A program made the position numbers and the translations under genes. A model generated the notes under the pieces. It searched no databases. It was not told where the DNA came from and worked only from the letters and a program-made list of their open reading frames with translations. Shown piece by piece: positions 1-8,538 of a DNA stretch of 64,000 nucleotides (positions are counted from its first letter, which is position 1; each line of letters begins with the position of its first letter). Where the stretch lies: assembly GCF_009846755.1 (NCBI RefSeq), contig NZ_AQOR01000011.1:1-64000 (forward strand). Direction: 5' to 3'. Source of the stretch: Alcanivorax sp. S71-1-4 (lineage in GTDB: Bacteria > Pseudomonadota > Gammaproteobacteria > Pseudomonadales > Alcanivoracaceae).

Positions 1-19
1 TTGGCTCTACCCACCCTAC
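1..19. repeat. Right end of a GTAG-type REP/REPIN element (copy C, cut by window edge)
   Basis: The first 19 bases match the outer arm of the two complete palindromic elements at 30202-30376 and 53451-53620: TTGGCTCTACCCACC followed by CTAC. CTAC is GTAG on the minus strand, and the TAG within it is the stop codon of tatD. The rest of the element lies outside the window, so its full structure cannot be seen. Confidence 0.75.
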
Positions 20-813
20 TGCACCACGTTGAATACTCGGCAACTGTTACGGTAGGTGGCTTCCGCTACCGTATCCACGGTTTCCCCGCGGCACTCGGCG
101 AGACGCTTTACGATCCATGGCAGCAACGACGGTTCATTGCGCCCCTTGACGGGCGGCTTCTCCGGCAGGTCGCGCGGCAACAGGTAGGGGCCGTCGGTTT
201 CCACCAGCAGGCGATTTGCGGGAATGTTATGTACCAGCGCCTGTAGCGCGCTACCGCGCCGTTCATCGCATAACCAGCCGGTAATGCCGATGTGGCAGTC
301 CAGGTCCAGATAATCAAACAGTTCCCGTTGCGTGCCGGTAAAACAATGCACCACCGCATCGGGGAGCTGGTCGCGTTGTTCACGCAGGATCGGCAGAAAG
401 CGTGCATGCGCGTCGCGCTGATGCAGAAAAACCGGTTTCTGCCGCGTGACGGCGACCGCCAGTTGCGCGGCGAAGGCCTTCTCCTGCAAGGGGCGGGGTG
501 AAAAATCGCGATTGAAATCGAGCCCGGTTTCACCGATGGCCCGCACCTGTTCATCGCGGGCGAGCGCGTCAAGTTCACTGAGCAGGGACGGCGTCATCGC
601 ACTGGCCTGATGAGGATGCAGGCCGGCGGTGCAGAACAGCGCCTCATGCTGCCTTGCCAGGCTCAGCGCCTGCCGGCTGCTGTCCGCATCGGTGCCGGTG
701 ATCAGTTGCCAGCGCACACCGGCCGTGCGGGCGCGTTCGAGCACCGCATCCAGATCAGGCTGAAAGCGTTTGTCGGTGAGGTTGATACCAATATCGGCGA
801 GCGGGTGCGTCAT
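16..813 (-). CDS. tatD: TatD family 3'-5' exonuclease / metal-dependent hydrolase
   Basis: This 265-residue protein reads as a true TatD ortholog rather than a YcfH/TatD-like paralog. It opens with DIGINLTDKRF, carries the metal-site stretches TAGLHPH and GETGLDFNRD, then HCFTGT, ITGWLCDERRG and ETDGPYLLPRDL, in the order known from E. coli TatD. The family hydrolyses DNA with divalent metals and has been linked to repair of peroxide-damaged DNA. The ATG overlaps the stop of the DUF1499 gene by 4 bp, and that gene overlaps lexA, so co-transcription from the SOS promoter is likely. The stop codon TAG is part of the GTAG tetranucleotide of a REP element at the window edge. Confidence 0.93.
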   Translation of the reverse strand: MTHPLADIGINLTDKRFQPDLDAVLERARTAGVRWQLITGTDADSSRQALSLARQHEALFCTAGLHPHQASAMTPSLLSELDALARDEQVRAIGETGLDFNRDFSPRPLQEKAFAAQLAVAVTRQKPVFLHQRDAHARFLPILREQRDQLPDAVVHCFTGTQRELFDYLDLDCHIGITGWLCDERRGSALQALVHNIPANRLLVETDGPYLLPRDLPEKPPVKGRNEPSLLPWIVKRLAECRGETVDTVAEATYRNSCRVFNVVQ

Positions 814-1244
814 GGTGCCTGTGCGGGTCCGGTCTGTGTGGGCAGGGCATTGCGCAGGGCATTGACCCGGCGCCGGTTGGCGCCGAAGTCGTAATAGCCC
901 ACACGCGAAGCCGAGCGTACCTCAACCCGGCCATCATCGTGCAGGTAAAAGTCCACATCATCGGTAAAGCGCAGCAGCCGGGTGGTGAATGTCGCCTGCA
1001 GTCTGCGTTCATCGGGTTGCGTCCAGGTGACGCGAGGCAGGTTGTCCAGCAGCGTGGTCAGTGCGGCTCTCGCGCTTTCGAGGGTATCACCGGCCTTCAG
1101 GGCCGGCACAGCGCGCTCATCGTCGGCGAGGCTGGAGACGCAATTGGGCGAATCAGGGCAGGGTGGGAGCAGCGGCTCTGCCACGGCTGTGGAGAACCAG
1201 GCCGTGCAGAGCAGCAGGACGGTCAGCCGTGCCTTAAACGGCAT
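810..1244 (-). CDS. DUF1499 domain exported protein
   Basis: The 144-residue product has a short hydrophobic N-terminus (LTVLLLCTAWFSTAVA) that looks like a signal peptide, then the DUF1499 signature CPDSPNCVSS near residue 29 and a conserved body with RLQATFTTRLLRFTDDVDFYL. The biochemical role of DUF1499 is not known. Its start overlaps the end of lexA by 11 bp and its stop overlaps the tatD start by 4 bp, so translation of the three genes is probably coupled. A lipoprotein is unlikely because no lipobox cysteine follows the hydrophobic stretch. An 85-codon frame on the same strand at 755-1012 is only a shadow. Confidence 0.85.
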   Translation of the reverse strand: MPFKARLTVLLLCTAWFSTAVAEPLLPPCPDSPNCVSSLADDERAVPALKAGDTLESARAALTTLLDNLPRVTWTQPDERRLQATFTTRLLRFTDDVDFYLHDDGRVEVRSASRVGYYDFGANRRRVNALRNALPTQTGPAQAP

Positions 1245-1842
1245 CGCGTATCAGGCCGACGAACACGCCCTCGATGACCAGCTGATCCGGTGACACACGA
1301 ATCGGTGTGTAATCCTCGTTGGCGGGCATCAGGGTGGCGCCCTGCGGGCTCAGCTTGAGGGTTTTCACGGTCACGTCGTCGTCCAGCCGGGCGACCACGA
1401 TCTGGCCGGACCGGGCGACACTGGTCTTGCGCACGGCAATCAGGTCACCGTCGAAAATGCCGGCATCCTTCATGCTGTCGCCCTGAACGCGCAACAGATA
1501 GGTGGGGCGCTGCCGGAACAGGCCCTGCGGCACCGGCACACTGCGCTCGACGTTTTCCACGGCCTCGATGGGCACACCGGCAGCGACACGGCCGATCACC
1601 GGCAGTTCGTCGTCCGGCCACAGGGCGGCGTCGAGCAACTGGATGCCGCGCGAGCGGTCGTTGTGCAGCCGCACACAGCCTTTGCGCTCCAGCGCACGCA
1701 GGTGATCTGATGCGGCGTTCTTGGACTGGAACCCCATCAGCTCGGCCAGTTCGGCCCGGGTCGGTGCCATGCCGGTGTCGTTCTGGAACTGACGGATGCA
1801 GTCGAGTACCTGTTGCTGACGAACTGTAAGCTTCTCGCTCAT
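1234..1842 (-). CDS. lexA: LexA, SOS response repressor with self-cleaving peptidase domain
   Basis: The 202-residue length and architecture are those of LexA. The N-terminal winged helix (residues 1-65) is followed by the S24 peptidase domain. The autocleavage bond is Ala88-Gly89 in RVAAGVP, and the catalytic pair is Ser123 (VQGDSM) and Lys160 (DVTVKTLK). LexA represses DNA-damage genes until RecA filaments trigger its cleavage. A LexA box overlaps its own -35 region, giving the usual autorepression. The downstream genes are DUF1499 and tatD; a sulA gene, found beside lexA in pseudomonads, is not present here. Confidence 0.98.
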   Translation of the reverse strand: MSEKLTVRQQQVLDCIRQFQNDTGMAPTRAELAELMGFQSKNAASDHLRALERKGCVRLHNDRSRGIQLLDAALWPDDELPVIGRVAAGVPIEAVENVERSVPVPQGLFRQRPTYLLRVQGDSMKDAGIFDGDLIAVRKTSVARSGQIVVARLDDDVTVKTLKLSPQGATLMPANEDYTPIRVSPDQLVIEGVFVGLIRDAV

Positions 1843-1867
1843 AAGCCTGTCCTCATGCGTTGACGGG

Positions 1868-1898
1868 ATGCTAGCACAGCCACTGTCGAAATGAACAG
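1868..1898 (-). promoter_or_regulatory. lexA promoter with LexA (SOS) box
   Basis: CTG-N10-CAG at 1883-1898 sits in the symmetrical context CACTGT...ACAGTG and matches the gammaproteobacterial SOS box. On the minus strand a candidate -35 TGTTCA (1892-1897) lies inside the box, 18 bp from a -10 TAGCAT (1868-1873). The box is centred about 50 bp upstream of the lexA start. Binding here would block RNA polymerase, as expected for autoregulation. The box is clear; the exact -35/-10 choice is less certain. Confidence 0.85.
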
Positions 1899-2227
1899 TG
1901 CCTTTTGATCAGCCCTGGCGCGAAACGCACCGGTCATCAGGAGAGGAGGGATAGCGTTGAACCAGCCTGCCGCAGGTCATAGGATTTGCCCCCGAATCAG
2001 TGGCAGACTTGTCGGGTGTGCACGCAGCTACGAAGAGCTTGCCGTTGTGCCGGGCGTGTCTGCTATAAGCAATATGAATCAAAAGGTTAGGCTGTTAATG
2101 CAGCGCCGGCCAAGGCCGCGCCGGGCGGGATGATGTGACCCGGTACGCAGATTGGCCTGTGATGTACGCTGCATGCCCACTGTGCGCCGCGTCGGGGGTG
2201 TGACGGAAACAGTGTGGTGTGCCAGCG

Positions 2228-2246
2228 GTGACTGCCGTCACTTTTT
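2228..2246 (+). terminator. Small hairpin plus T-run (possible attenuator or sRNA terminator)
   Basis: GTGAC-TGCC-GTCAC followed directly by TTTTT. The stem is only 5 bp, so this would be a weak rho-independent terminator. It lies upstream of the preferred ATG (2291) of the cNMP-domain gene, and would fall inside the coding region if the GTG at 2219 were used. Confidence 0.35.
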
Positions 2247-2290
2247 CAGGTGGCGGTCCTGGAAACCCGGGGGGGTTGAACACAGTGGTA

Positions 2291-2953
2291 ATGAAAGCAG
2301 TGGAGCGTGCCATCTACACGCCGGATCGCATTCGGCGGCTGGTGTCGGGCGTGCCGTTCTTCAATGAAGTACTGCGTCAGGATGCGGTCCAGTTCGATGT
2401 GTTGCTGGAGCGTTGCGAAGTGCTTGAGGCAGGCAGCGGTGATGTGGTCATCCGCCAGGGGGACAGTGACGGCGGGCTGTATTTTTTGTTGCGGGGCCAG
2501 TTGGCGGTGCTGGCCGATGCGTCGCCGGTGCCGGGCACGACACAGAAAGTACTCAATCATATTTCACCCGGCGAAGTGTTCGGCACGCTGTCGATGCTGC
2601 GCGACACACCGCGCACCGCCACCATTTGCGTCGATGCGGCGACCCGCGAAGCGGTGCTGGCACGGATCGATTTTGTCTTCTTCAGCAACATCACGGATTT
2701 CTCCGTGTTCACGTTGCCCACCAAGCTCGCTTTCTATCACATGGTGGTGCACAACATACGCTGGACACTGGAAGTGAACCGCATGCAGGAGCCTCACCAC
2801 GAGGTCGTGTCCCTGCTGCGCAAGGTGCCGGTTTTCAGCGGCGAGCGAGGATCGCAGGCGGAGCTGGTGGCATTGCATCAGCAGGCGCACATGCTGGCCG
2901 ATCTGCTGTGCCGCTGGAACGGTACGCCGGTGCCCACCGGCGCGCTGGGGTAG
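2291..2953 (+). CDS. Cyclic nucleotide-binding-domain protein (Crp-like sensor domain without DNA-binding domain)
   Basis: From ATG 2291 the product is 220 residues. A cNMP-binding beta-barrel is visible (VLEAGSGDVVIRQGDSDGGLYFLLRGQLAVL through ISPGEVFGTLSMLRDTPRTATI), followed by a helical tail with no helix-turn-helix. The phosphate-binding cassette keeps the Arg (PRTAT), but the Glu that normally contacts the ribose (G-E-x-x-L) is replaced by Thr (GTLSML), so binding of cAMP is doubtful. An upstream GTG at 2219 would add 24 Gly/Pro-rich residues and run through a hairpin, so ATG 2291 is preferred. Its ligand and partner are unknown. It converges on the universal stress protein gene. Confidence 0.75.
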   Translation: MKAVERAIYTPDRIRRLVSGVPFFNEVLRQDAVQFDVLLERCEVLEAGSGDVVIRQGDSDGGLYFLLRGQLAVLADASPVPGTTQKVLNHISPGEVFGTLSMLRDTPRTATICVDAATREAVLARIDFVFFSNITDFSVFTLPTKLAFYHMVVHNIRWTLEVNRMQEPHHEVVSLLRKVPVFSGERGSQAELVALHQQAHMLADLLCRWNGTPVPTGALG

Positions 2954-2976
2954 GCTGCGGCACCGGAGCAGTGGTC

Positions 2977-3417
2977 TCAGCTGCGCCGGATTTTCACCGC
3001 CAGAACATCGCAGTGTGCGCCGGGCACCACGCCTCGGGCGGTGGAACCGAGGAGCAAGGCCAGGCCGCTGCGGGTGTGGCTGCCGATCACGATCAGGTCG
3101 GCACACAACACATCGGCCTTTTCCTGGATGGTCTTTTCGATCGAGCCGAGTTCCACATGGACCCGGTCCGGTGGAATGGAGAATTCCGTCGCATAGCGGT
3201 TCACGTTCTCCCGCGCCTGATCCATCAGGCTGCTTTGCAGCTCGGTGACGTCCATCGGCACGTCGGCACCATACGCCAGCGCCAGCGGCTCGATCACGTG
3301 CAACAAGTGCAGCCGGCCGCCGCCGGTGCAGGCGATGGAGAGTGCGCGGGTCAGGATATGCCGCGATTCCTCACTGCCATCGATGGCGACCAGTACATCC
3401 CGGTAGCTCTCACTCAT
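2977..3417 (-). CDS. Universal stress protein, UspA family
   Basis: This 146-residue single-domain Usp opens with VLVAIDGSEESRHIL and ends with the ATP-binding pattern G-x2-G-x9-G-S/T (IGSHTRSGLALLLGSTARGVV). Such proteins are cytoplasmic, usually dimeric, and accumulate under starvation or stress. The ATP-site residues suggest an ATP-binding member rather than an UspA-type non-binder. It is convergent with the cNMP-domain gene (23 bp between stops) and divergent from topA. Confidence 0.93.
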   Translation of the reverse strand: MSESYRDVLVAIDGSEESRHILTRALSIACTGGGRLHLLHVIEPLALAYGADVPMDVTELQSSLMDQARENVNRYATEFSIPPDRVHVELGSIEKTIQEKADVLCADLIVIGSHTRSGLALLLGSTARGVVPGAHCDVLAVKIRRS

Positions 3418-3760
3418 CTGATGTCTCCCGCCGGCCCTTGCCCGGCATCTGGCCTGTCTGCGCGACGTTTTTCATCGGCCCCGTCATCATCTCAGTGAAC
3501 GATTCCGCCTGTCCATATCCCCGGAAGCTTGCCGTCCGGGGTGGCTGCGGTGGTATAAAGCAGCCGCGAGAGCACGCGGCATCGGCCGTGGCGGGGCCGC
3601 AAAGGCAGCCCGGCAGGTGCTGGCGGGGCGATGTCCGGACAGGCTCGCCTTGACCTCGGCGGTGGCCGCTTGCGTAAATAGGCGGCCGCCGGACAGGTGC
3701 CGGCGGGTCGCGCCAGGGCAGATACCGGGCGCATAACCGAGAGCTGAGTGCAGAAAACTG
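3418..3760. other. Intergenic region between divergent usp and topA
   Basis: About 340 bp, GC-rich, with no supportable gene. A TATAAA at 3554-3559 lies 19 bp after TTGCCG (3529-3534) and inside the inverted repeat GGCTGC...GCAGCC. It could be the topA promoter but is not a strong match. Several overlapping frames here on the minus strand are low-complexity shadows. Confidence 0.4.
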
Positions 3761-6511
3761 ATGGCCAAATCGCTTGTGATTGTTGAGTCGCCAGCCAAGG
3801 CGAAGACCATTAACCGCTATCTGGGCGACGATTTCATCGTCAAGTCCAGCGTGGGCCACGTGCGTGACCTGCCGGTGAGTGGCGGCGCCAAGAGCAGCCC
3901 CAGTGAGCGGGCCAAAGAGGCGGCCTACACTCGCTCGCTGCCGCCAGAGGAGCGCGAGCGCTACAAGAAAAAGAAGGCCCGTGACCAGTTGATCAACCGC
4001 ATGGGGGTCGACCCGGAGCGGCAATGGGCGGCGCAGTACGAGATCCTGCCCGGCAAGGAAAAGGTGATCGACGAGCTCAAGCGTCTGGCGGCCAAAGCCG
4101 ACCGCATCTACCTCGCCACCGACTTGGACCGCGAGGGAGAAGCCATTGCCTGGCACCTGCGCGAGGTGATCGGTGGCGAAGACACCCGCTTTGATCGCGT
4201 GGTGTTCAACGAGATTACCCGCAAGGCCATTCAGGAAGCCTTCAAGCAACCCGGCAAGCTGGACATGCCGCGCGTGGAAGCCCAGCAGGCGCGCCGTTTC
4301 CTCGATCGGGTGGTGGGTTTCATGGTGTCGCCACTGCTGTGGGACAAGATTGCCCGTGGCCTGTCCGCTGGCCGGGTGCAGTCGGTGGCGGTGGAGCTGG
4401 TGGTCGAGCGCGAGCGTGAAATCCGCGCCTTCCAGCCAGAAGAATACTGGGAGCTGCATACCGACACGACCGCGCCGAAAGGCGAGCAGGTGCGTCTGGA
4501 ACTGGCGCGCTATGCCGGTGAGCATTTCCGCCCGAACAATGAAACGGATGCGCGGCGTCACGAAAAAGCGCTGCGTGACGCCGGCAAACTGGAAGTGGTG
4601 GCGCGCGAAGATCGCCCGACCCGGTCCAAGCCGTCGGCACCCTTCATTACCTCCACGCTGCAGCAGGCGGCCAGTACGCGCCTGGGTTTCAGCGTGAAGA
4701 AAACCATGACCATGGCCCAGCGCCTGTACGAGGCCGGCCATATTTCCTACATGCGGACCGACTCCACCAACCTGTCTGCCGATGCGGTGGCGGCGTGTCG
4801 CGACTGGATCAAGGCGGAACTGGGCGAGCGTTATCTGCCCGAGGCGCCGATCAGCTACTCCAGCCGCGATGGCGCGCAAGAGGCCCACGAGGCGATCCGT
4901 CCTTCGGAAGTGGGCCGCACGCCCGATTCACTCAGCGACATGGAACGCGATGCGCGGCGCCTGTACGAACTGATCCGCAACCAGTTCATCGCTTGCCAGA
5001 TGCCGCCGGCGGAATACCTCAGCAGCACCATCACGGCCACGCACGGTGATTACGAGCTGAAAGCGAAGGGCCGTATCCTCAAGTTCGATGGCTGGACCCG
5101 GATGCTGCCGCCCATGGCACGCAACAAAGGCCAGGAAGATGTCGTGCTGCCGGCGCTGGAGCGTGGTGACCTGCTGAACATCACCCGCATCGATACCACC
5201 CAGCACTTCACCAAGCCGCCGGCACGCTATACCGAAGCCAGCCTGGTGAAAGAGCTGGAGAAGCGCGGTATTGGCCGCCCGTCCACTTACGCGGCGATCA
5301 TTTCGACGATTCAGGAACGCGGCTATGTGCGGCAGCAGAACCGCCGCTTCTATGCCGAAAAAATGGGTGACATCGTCACCGACCGGCTGGTGGAGAATTT
5401 CCCCAACCTGCTGGACTATGGCTTCACCGCGCGGATGGAGGAAACGCTCGACCGCATCGCCTCCGGCGAGTTGAAGTGGCGCGATGTGCTGGATGAGTTC
5501 TATGCTGATTTCAGGGCCAAGCTGGAAGCGGCCCAGGGCGACGGCGCCGGCAAACAGGCGCAGGGCGGTATGCGCGCCAACCTGCCCACGGACACCGATA
5601 TCGCCTGCCCGACCTGCGGCCGGCCGATGCAGATTCGTACCGGTTCCACCGGCGTGTTCCTCGGTTGCTCCGGCTACAGCCTGCCGCCGAAGGAGCGCTG
5701 CACCGCGACGCTGAACCTGCTGCCGGGTGAGGAAGCCGTCAGCGCGGACGATGACGAAGCCGAGGCGCTGGAGCAGCGGCGCAAGAAGCGTTGCCCGATC
5801 TGTGGCACCGCCATGGACAGCTACCTGCTGGACGAAAAGCGCAAGCTGCACATCTGCGGCAACAACCCCGACTGTGCCGGTTATCTGGTGGAGCAGGGCG
5901 AGTTCCGCATCAAGGGTTATGACGGCCCGGTGCTGGAATGTGAAAAGTGCGGCAATGAAATGCAGCTGCGCACCGGCCGGTTCGGCAAGTTCTTCAAGTG
6001 CACCAACGAGGCATGCGGCAACACGCGCAAATTGCTGCGCAATGGTGAGCCGGCTCCGCCGCGCGCCGACCCGATCCCGATGAAGCACCTGAAGTGCGAG
6101 AAAGTGGACGATTATTACCTGCTGCGCGACGGGGCATCCGGCCTGTTCCTGGCGGCCAGCCAGTTCCCGCGTAACCGCGAGACACGCGCGCCGCTGGTGG
6201 AGGAAGTCCAGTCGGTGAAGGAGCAGCTTGATCCGAAACACCGTTATCTGGCCGAGGCGCCGGCCGTTGACAGCCAGGGCAACAAAGCGGTGCTGCGTTT
6301 CAGCCGCAAGACCCGCGAGCAGTACGTGATGACCGAGGTGGACGGCAAGCCCACGGGCTGGTCGGCGTTCTATCGCGATGGCGCCTGGGTGATTGACGAA
6401 AAAGCCGCGGCGGCGAAAAAGCCGGCGGCGAAGAAAAAGGCGGCAGCCAAAAAATCGACGGTGAAGAAAAAGGCCCCGGCGAAAAAGAAAGCTGCGGCGA
6501 AGAAGGGCTGA
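3761..6511 (+). CDS. topA: DNA topoisomerase I (type IA)
   Basis: The 916-residue enzyme relaxes negative supercoils. The TOPRIM domain starts at [16 protein letters not shown] and carries the metal-binding [11 protein letters not shown]; the nucleophile is Tyr330 in SYMRTDS. Three Cys4 zinc ribbons follow (CPTCGRP, CPICGTA, CEKCGNE, roughly residues 610-750). The last 40 or so residues are almost only Lys and Ala, a basic tail seen in Pseudomonas-type TopA and likely to bind DNA. An insertion rich in charged residues at about 45-90 is also typical of that group. The DUF6586 gene begins 3 bp after its stop. Confidence 0.98.
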   Translation: MAKSLVIVESPAKAKTINRYLGDDFIVKSSVGHVRDLPVSGGAKSSPSERAKEAAYTRSLPPEERERYKKKKARDQLINRMGVDPERQWAAQYEILPGKEKVIDELKRLAAKADRIYLATDLDREGEAIAWHLREVIGGEDTRFDRVVFNEITRKAIQEAFKQPGKLDMPRVEAQQARRFLDRVVGFMVSPLLWDKIARGLSAGRVQSVAVELVVEREREIRAFQPEEYWELHTDTTAPKGEQVRLELARYAGEHFRPNNETDARRHEKALRDAGKLEVVAREDRPTRSKPSAPFITSTLQQAASTRLGFSVKKTMTMAQRLYEAGHISYMRTDSTNLSADAVAACRDWIKAELGERYLPEAPISYSSRDGAQEAHEAIRPSEVGRTPDSLSDMERDARRLYELIRNQFIACQMPPAEYLSSTITATHGDYELKAKGRILKFDGWTRMLPPMARNKGQEDVVLPALERGDLLNITRIDTTQHFTKPPARYTEASLVKELEKRGIGRPSTYAAIISTIQERGYVRQQNRRFYAEKMGDIVTDRLVENFPNLLDYGFTARMEETLDRIASGELKWRDVLDEFYADFRAKLEAAQGDGAGKQAQGGMRANLPTDTDIACPTCGRPMQIRTGSTGVFLGCSGYSLPPKERCTATLNLLPGEEAVSADDDEAEALEQRRKKRCPICGTAMDSYLLDEKRKLHICGNNPDCAGYLVEQGEFRIKGYDGPVLECEKCGNEMQLRTGRFGKFFKCTNEACGNTRKLLRNGEPAPPRADPIPMKHLKCEKVDDYYLLRDGASGLFLAASQFPRNRETRAPLVEEVQSVKEQLDPKHRYLAEAPAVDSQGNKAVLRFSRKTREQYVMTEVDGKPTGWSAFYRDGAWVIDEKAAAAKKPAAKKKAAAKKSTVKKKAPAKKKAAAKKG

Positions 6512-6514
6512 CGC

Positions 6515-7048
6515 ATGTCTCGCATGGTACGGGACAGTGAAACCAGCGGACTGCGCGAGCGGCTGTTCTTCGCGCAGGACATGCTGCGGCTGCTGCAACA
6601 GCAGCGCGAGCTGGGCGCCGCACGCGGCCGCCTGCTGGCGCTGCGCGGTGCGGTAGTCAGCCACGGTTACAGTGTCCTGGTGGGGCTGGTGCGCCAGGCC
6701 GCGAAAAGTTATCAGGTGCCCGATTACGCCAGCCGGGTGTCACTGGCGACACTGGAGCAGGCCTTTGCCGACGCGGGTGTCGAGGCGCCGGAGATGGCGC
6801 TGGTGGCGCGCGCACGGCGTGACCGCTCGGACCTGATCTGCTGGCTGGATCAGGAAATGATGGCGCTGTTTGGTGCGGCCGGCCTGGCACGCAGGCCATC
6901 CCCGCGTAACGAGAGCAATCTGCTGGCCGTGGCGGCGGAAGACCCTTACGCCGTGCTGGAAGACGGTGACCTGCAGCGTCTCACCGCCATGCTCGATCGT
7001 GTCAGCACCTTGCTGGAAGACTGCGCACCCTACGCGCAGGAATGGTGA
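6515..7048 (+). CDS. DUF6586 family protein
   Basis: This 177-residue soluble, mainly helical protein starts 3 bp after topA, so the two are almost surely co-transcribed. It matches my memory of the conserved small protein that follows topA in pseudomonads, now called DUF6586. No catalytic motif, signal peptide or membrane segment is visible. The N-terminal part is rich in Leu, Arg and Gln (RLFFAQDMLRLLQQQRELG) and may form a helical hairpin. Function is unknown; the persistent link with topA hints at a DNA-related role, but that is only context. Confidence 0.7.
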   Translation: MSRMVRDSETSGLRERLFFAQDMLRLLQQQRELGAARGRLLALRGAVVSHGYSVLVGLVRQAAKSYQVPDYASRVSLATLEQAFADAGVEAPEMALVARARRDRSDLICWLDQEMMALFGAAGLARRPSPRNESNLLAVAAEDPYAVLEDGDLQRLTAMLDRVSTLLEDCAPYAQEW

Positions 7049-7106
7049 CACCACACCGGGTTTGCTGCGGGGCGCCGGCTGCGGCCCGCCGTGTTGAGGA
7101 CAGGAC

Positions 7107-7778
7107 ATGGATGCAGTACGGATAAGGGAAGCCTGGCGCATACTGCGTATCCAGGCGGAGCTGGTGGACGGGATCGACAAGCTGGCCACCATTGGCCCGT
7201 CGGTGACGATCTTCGGCAGCGCGAGGCTGGGTGAGCAATCCGCCTATTACCGGAAGGCGGAAGAACTGGCCGCGAAGTTTTCCGAAGCCGGGTTGAACGT
7301 ACTCACCGGCGGCGGCCCGGGCATCATGGAAGGCGCCAATCGGGGCGCCCATGGCAAAGGGGCCTGCTCCATCGGTCTTAACATCAGCCTGCCGTTCGAG
7401 GAAAGCGCCAACCGCTACCAGGATCTGGGCATCAATTTCCGCTACTTCTTTGTGCGCAAGCTGATGTTCGTCAAGCACGCGGTCGGGTTCGTGGTGTTCC
7501 CCGGCGGCTTTGGCACCATGGACGAGCTGTTCGAAGCGCTGACACTGGTGCAGACCGGCAAGATCGCTTCGTTCCCGATTGTGCTGTTCGGCGAATCCTA
7601 CTGGTCAGGTCTGGTGGACTGGCTCGGCCAGCGGATGCTGGAGGAGGGCTGTATCGGCCCGGCCGACATGAAGCTGATCCAGGTGACCGACTCCGTTGAC
7701 CAGGCATTCCGCACCGTGGTCCGCTCCTACCGCAAGCAGCCGGACGACCGGCGCGACAACCTGCCCGACAGCGACTGA
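7107..7778 (+). CDS. LOG family protein (TIGR00730 / YgdH-like nucleotide 5'-monophosphate nucleosidase)
   Basis: The 223-residue protein has the family hallmarks TGGGPGIMEGANRGA (about residues 68-82) and PGGFGTMDELFEALT (about 132-146), the PGGxGTxxE nucleotide-binding signature. LOG enzymes cleave ribose monophosphate from purine nucleotides; bacterial members are either cytokinin-type LOGs or general nucleosidases. They are often misannotated as lysine decarboxylases. It follows the DUF6586 gene by 58 bp and precedes the psrA promoter. Confidence 0.9.
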   Translation: MDAVRIREAWRILRIQAELVDGIDKLATIGPSVTIFGSARLGEQSAYYRKAEELAAKFSEAGLNVLTGGGPGIMEGANRGAHGKGACSIGLNISLPFEESANRYQDLGINFRYFFVRKLMFVKHAVGFVVFPGGFGTMDELFEALTLVQTGKIASFPIVLFGESYWSGLVDWLGQRMLEEGCIGPADMKLIQVTDSVDQAFRTVVRSYRKQPDDRRDNLPDSD

Positions 7779-7803
7779 CCTGACTGTCGCAGTGGCCCTC
7801 GCC

Positions 7804-7847
7804 TTGACAGTGTGGCCATGCAAACATATGTTTCAAACGTGTGTTTT
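7804..7847 (+). promoter_or_regulatory. psrA promoter with two abutting PsrA-type operators
   Basis: A consensus -35 TTGACA (7804-7809) is 17 bp from TATGTT (7827-7832). Two copies of the PsrA pattern G/C-AAAC-N4-GTTT-G/C overlap the -10 and the start region: CAAAC-ATAT-GTTTC (7821-7834) and CAAAC-GTGT-GTTTT (7834-7847), sharing one base. PsrA of pseudomonads is known to bind such palindromes and repress its own gene, with release by long-chain acyl-CoA. The site lies 28 bp upstream of the psrA ATG. Confidence 0.85.
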
Positions 7848-7875
7848 GTTGGCAGGACCGGCGGAGATTTTCCTC

Positions 7876-8520
7876 ATGGCAGTGCAGGCGGGTACCGTTG
7901 AACGCATCCTTGATACGGCCGAGGTGCTGTTCGCGCAGAAAGGGTTTGCCGAAACCAGCTTGCGGGCCATCACCAGCAAGGCCGGCGTCAACCTGGCGGC
8001 GGTCAACTATCATTTCGGTTCCAAGGAAGCGCTGATCCAGGCGGTGTTTGAACGCTTCCTGGCCCCGTTCTGCACGGCCCTGGGCGCGGAGCTGGACCGG
8101 CTGGGCGAGGCGGACGATACGCCGCTGACGCTGGACCAGCTGCTGATGCTGGTGTCGGGCATTGCCCTGACCTCGCAGGCACAGAATCCGCACCGGGTGG
8201 CGCTGTTCTTCCGCCTGTGTGGTCTCGCCTACACCCAGGCCCAGGGGCATCTGCGCAAATACCTGCGCGAACATTACGGCGCCGTGTTCAAGCGTTTCCT
8301 GCGGCTGCTCAACGCGGCCGCACCGGATGTCCCGCCGATGGAGCTGTTCTGGCGCGTCCACTTCGGGCTGGGTGCCACCGTGTTCGCGATGTCGGGCATG
8401 GATTCACTGCGCGCGATCTGCAAGAGCGATTTCGGCGAGGAGTTGTCCGTGGCGGATGTGAACCAGCGCCTGCTGCCGTTTATCGTGGGTGGCATTCGCG
8501 CGGACAATGCCGCATCCTGA
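7876..8520 (+). CDS. psrA: PsrA, TetR-family fatty-acid-responsive regulator
   Basis: This 214-residue TetR-family regulator is very close to Pseudomonas PsrA along its length: VERILDTAEVLFAQKGFAETS and ITSKAGVNLAAVNYHFGSKEA in the DNA-binding domain, and LFWRVHFGLGATVFAMSG in the ligand domain. PsrA senses long-chain acyl-CoA and controls beta-oxidation genes and, in Pseudomonas, rpoS. The start is ATG 7876, which matches the usual N-terminus; a longer frame upstream runs through the promoter. Its neighbourhood between a LOG protein and nagZ agrees with the Pseudomonas order. Confidence 0.95.
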   Translation: MAVQAGTVERILDTAEVLFAQKGFAETSLRAITSKAGVNLAAVNYHFGSKEALIQAVFERFLAPFCTALGAELDRLGEADDTPLTLDQLLMLVSGIALTSQAQNPHRVALFFRLCGLAYTQAQGHLRKYLREHYGAVFKRFLRLLNAAAPDVPPMELFWRVHFGLGATVFAMSGMDSLRAICKSDFGEELSVADVNQRLLPFIVGGIRADNAAS

Positions 8521-8538
8521 CCAGCGCCGCAGGCCGCC

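Larger units (their letters stand above)
1843..2290. other. Intergenic region between divergent lexA and the cNMP-domain gene
   Basis: About 450 bp without a supportable gene. It contains the lexA promoter at its left end, a possible plus-strand -10 (TATAAG, 2064-2069) preceded at 19 bp by TTGCCG (2039-2044), and a small hairpin with a T-run at 2228-2246. Either a long leader for the downstream gene or a short non-coding transcript would fit; neither is proven. Confidence 0.5.

Noticed and set aside
2219..2290. GTG 2219 as start of the cNMP-domain protein
   Set aside because: Adds a Gly/Pro-rich stretch not expected for the family and would translate through a hairpin with T5; ATG 2291 is preferred.
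4928..6664. 578-codon minus-strand frame opposite topA
   Set aside because: Arg/His/Leu-rich shadow of topA codon bias with no family features.
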